DNA of 64,000 nt from UBA1858 sp045106935 (GTDB taxonomy: Bacteria > Pseudomonadota > Gammaproteobacteria > UBA4575): NCBI GenBank assembly GCA_045106935.1, contig JBGCFN010000010.1:1-64000 (forward strand), in the 5' to 3' direction. The translations under genes were made by a program, and so were the position numbers. Below are positions 62,573 to 64,000 of this stretch, one piece after another. Each line of letters starts with the position of its first letter. The first letter of the stretch is position 1. The notes below the pieces were generated by a model. The model made no database searches. It had not been told where the DNA came from and saw nothing but the letters and a program-made list of their open reading frames with translations.

Positions 62573-63634
62573 ACCTGTGGTTCGAAACACTTGGTACGCA
62601 CTGAGGATTTGATTCAAGATTAAGCGCGCGTCGTGTTCTGAGACCACACCTCCTTCATTATCATCAGCAAAATGCACTGTAATTAATGTCTGTGAATTTT
62701 GTGGTAATAAATGCACTTGATAACGCGAGCTCTGCAATGCAATATCTGCAGGCAAATCCAAATTACTCGCATCAATAAAATAAACACCTTTAGCTCGACT
62801 TTGCTCGAATATCTCTAAACCTGTTCTATCTAACGCTATACCTGTACGTCGCCATACTCGACTATATTGATCACCGACAAATAAGACAGGGATACCATCA
62901 ATATCTTGTAAGTCTATATGTAAGCGTGGGCCTTGCGCATTGGCGACTTCAAATATCGCTTCTTGGCGAGACTTACCCATGTGTTCCATCAAATTAACCA
63001 TCACTTCGGCTTCCGTTTCTGGGTCACTTCTCGCGATCGTCCAAACGCCGCCTTGTTCTGTAATCGCTTTTAATTCTGCCTTACGTTGACTGACAAAAAT
63101 ATTGGTTACCGCATTCGGTTCTCGTTCAACACGTACACGGAACTTACTTCGTGTGGCAGCGACTTCACGGCCATTCGTGATTCCACTGTTACTAGAGTCA
63201 ATTTGTTCAATCCATTCAGTTTCCATAATCCCAGTGGTGGGTGTATCCCTGTTTAGTTGGACGCCTTGATTCGCCCAAAACGAACGTAACAGTGGCCAAA
63301 TATTGACGGGGTCTACTTCAGCTTCCAACCAACGCAAATCACCTTCTCGACGTAGTGACACATCGACAAATTCAGGTGCCACACTGGCATCGATTGCTTT
63401 ACCATAAGTTTCTAATGCGCTCACTCTGTCATTCGCTGTTTGCGGAATCTCTAAACTTTCATCCCATTCAGGCGTCACTAATTCTGGCGGTGCTTCTAAT
63501 CCACCAATGCTTCCTGCCTCACCATATTTAGTCCCCGCAAACTTATTCACAAATGCACATGACTGCATAAGGGAGAGCGTAACAATTAATACACTTAACT
63601 TAACAATTTTTTTATACATGTTTATTTTCAACAT
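62570..63634 (-). CDS. bamC: outer membrane assembly lipoprotein BamC
   Basis: BamC is a lipoprotein of the BAM complex. The 354-residue protein has a lipoprotein signal (about MYKKIVKLSVLIVTLSLMQSC, cysteine at residue 26) and two helix-grip domains. Its ATG (63634) overlaps the dapA stop as TAATG; a second ATG five codons on (63619) is possible. The pair dapA-bamC is standard in Gammaproteobacteria. Confidence 0.92.
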   Translation of the reverse strand: MLKINMYKKIVKLSVLIVTLSLMQSCAFVNKFAGTKYGEAGSIGGLEAPPELVTPEWDESLEIPQTANDRVSALETYGKAIDASVAPEFVDVSLRREGDLRWLEAEVDPVNIWPLLRSFWANQGVQLNRDTPTTGIMETEWIEQIDSSNSGITNGREVAATRSKFRVRVEREPNAVTNIFVSQRKAELKAITEQGGVWTIARSDPETEAEVMVNLMEHMGKSRQEAIFEVANAQGPRLHIDLQDIDGIPVLFVGDQYSRVWRRTGIALDRTGLEIFEQSRAKGVYFIDASNLDLPADIALQSSRYQVHLLPQNSQTLITVHFADDNEGGVVSEHDARLILNQILSAYQVFRTTG

Positions 63635-64000
63635 TAAAGGCAGCCAGCTTTTTTCAATGCGCTACGCAACACATCGTGATATTGCTTATCTAGGGGTGTC
63701 AACGGCAAGCGTAGCCCTGCTGGAATTAATCCCATTTCATGTAAAGACCATTTTGTTGGGATAGGGTTCGATTCAATAAATAAATCACGGTGTAGGTCTT
63801 CAATTTTAGCATTGAGTGCTTGAGCCTTTTCACGCTCACCCGCCAGCGCTGCTTGACACATGTCATGCATAAGGCGAGGTGCAACATTTGCCGTCACCGA
63901 AATAACTCCCTGTCCTCCAGCCAAAATTGACTCCATTGCCTGGCAATCTTCGCCACTGACAATCATAAAGTCAGGACCACATAATTCTCTAATTTTTATT
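63634..64000 (-). CDS. dapA: 4-hydroxy-tetrahydrodipicolinate synthase DapA (partial, 5' end outside window)
   Basis: DapA condenses pyruvate with aspartate semialdehyde in lysine and DAP synthesis. Only the C-terminal 121 codons or so are in the window: VISVTANVAPRLMHDMCQAAL, FIESNPIPTKWSLHEMGL and LRLPLTPLDKQYH, closely matching the family. The frame continues past 64000 without an internal stop, and ends directly at bamC. Confidence 0.95.
   Translation of the reverse strand, partial: IKIRELCGPDFMIVSGEDCQAMESILAGGQGVISVTANVAPRLMHDMCQAALAGEREKAQALNAKIEDLHRDLFIESNPIPTKWSLHEMGLIPAGLRLPLTPLDKQYHDVLRSALKKAGCL

Noticed and set aside
1..64000. CRISPR array, insertion sequence or prophage
   Set aside because: No regularly spaced repeats, transposase, integrase or phage structural genes were found.

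Overview
The window is a stretch of core chromosome from a gammaproteobacterium with an AT-leaning genome. The calls rest on recognisable protein families and on gene orders that are classical for Gammaproteobacteria: hisS-yfgM-bamB-der, iscRSUA-hscBA-fdx-iscX, secDF-yajC-tgt-queA, rpsP-rimM-trmD-rplS next to ffh, xseB-ispA-dxs, and dapA-bamC. No mobile element, prophage, CRISPR array, rRNA or origin was found. Some features (a short type-I QueF, a rubrerythrin/CCG-protein/DUF3501 module, FHA proteins) suggest a free-living sulfur- or C1-oxidiser-like lineage rather than an enteric. The genus cannot be fixed from the sequence alone.

Layout. 1-9.2 kb is one long minus-strand run: smc, zipA, ligA, a PilZ protein, a divergent LpxA, a small membrane protein and mpl (3' end cut by the window). 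9.2-10.4 kb carries queF and cysZ. 10.4-25.2 kb is again minus strand: an aminotransferase, der-bamB-yfgM-hisS-rodZ-pilF-rlmN, ndk, and the complete isc iron-sulfur operon, headed by an iscR promoter with an almost perfect type-1 IscR operator. 25.3-32.4 kb holds trmJ, suhB, the SecDF-YajC translocase genes and two queuosine genes. Two tRNA genes (Leu-CAA and Arg-CCT) and msrB follow.

33.4-43.5 kb is the least ordinary part. It has a gene-free stretch of about 575 bases with promoter-like signals, a MarR regulator, a BON-OmpA envelope protein followed by a membrane-anchored coiled-coil protein with three 56-residue repeats and a terminal helix-hairpin-helix domain, several small or unknown proteins, and a pair of FHA-domain proteins preceded by an unlisted 52-residue membrane peptide. 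42.9-51.4 kb returns to housekeeping genes: hslR, ycgN, htpG, ogt, the rpsP operon, ffh and a metallo-beta-lactamase-fold hydrolase. 51.6-56.0 kb is plus strand (ypjD, corB, radA, fdhD). 56.0-58.5 kb is a three-gene oxidative-stress-type operon (rubrerythrin, CCG-domain iron-sulfur protein, DUF3501) behind a consensus-like sigma70 promoter that is covered by two Fur/PerR-like palindromes. 58.6-64 kb has xseB-ispA-dxs, folE2, and dapA-bamC (dapA cut by the window).

The best candidates for something little described are: (1) the rubrerythrin operon and its two palindromic operators; (2) the OmpA/coiled-coil repeat pair; (3) the small membrane peptide plus twin FHA proteins; (4) a tRNA-Leu(CAA) with a pyrimidine at position 37. 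No wholly new defence or mobile system was recognised.
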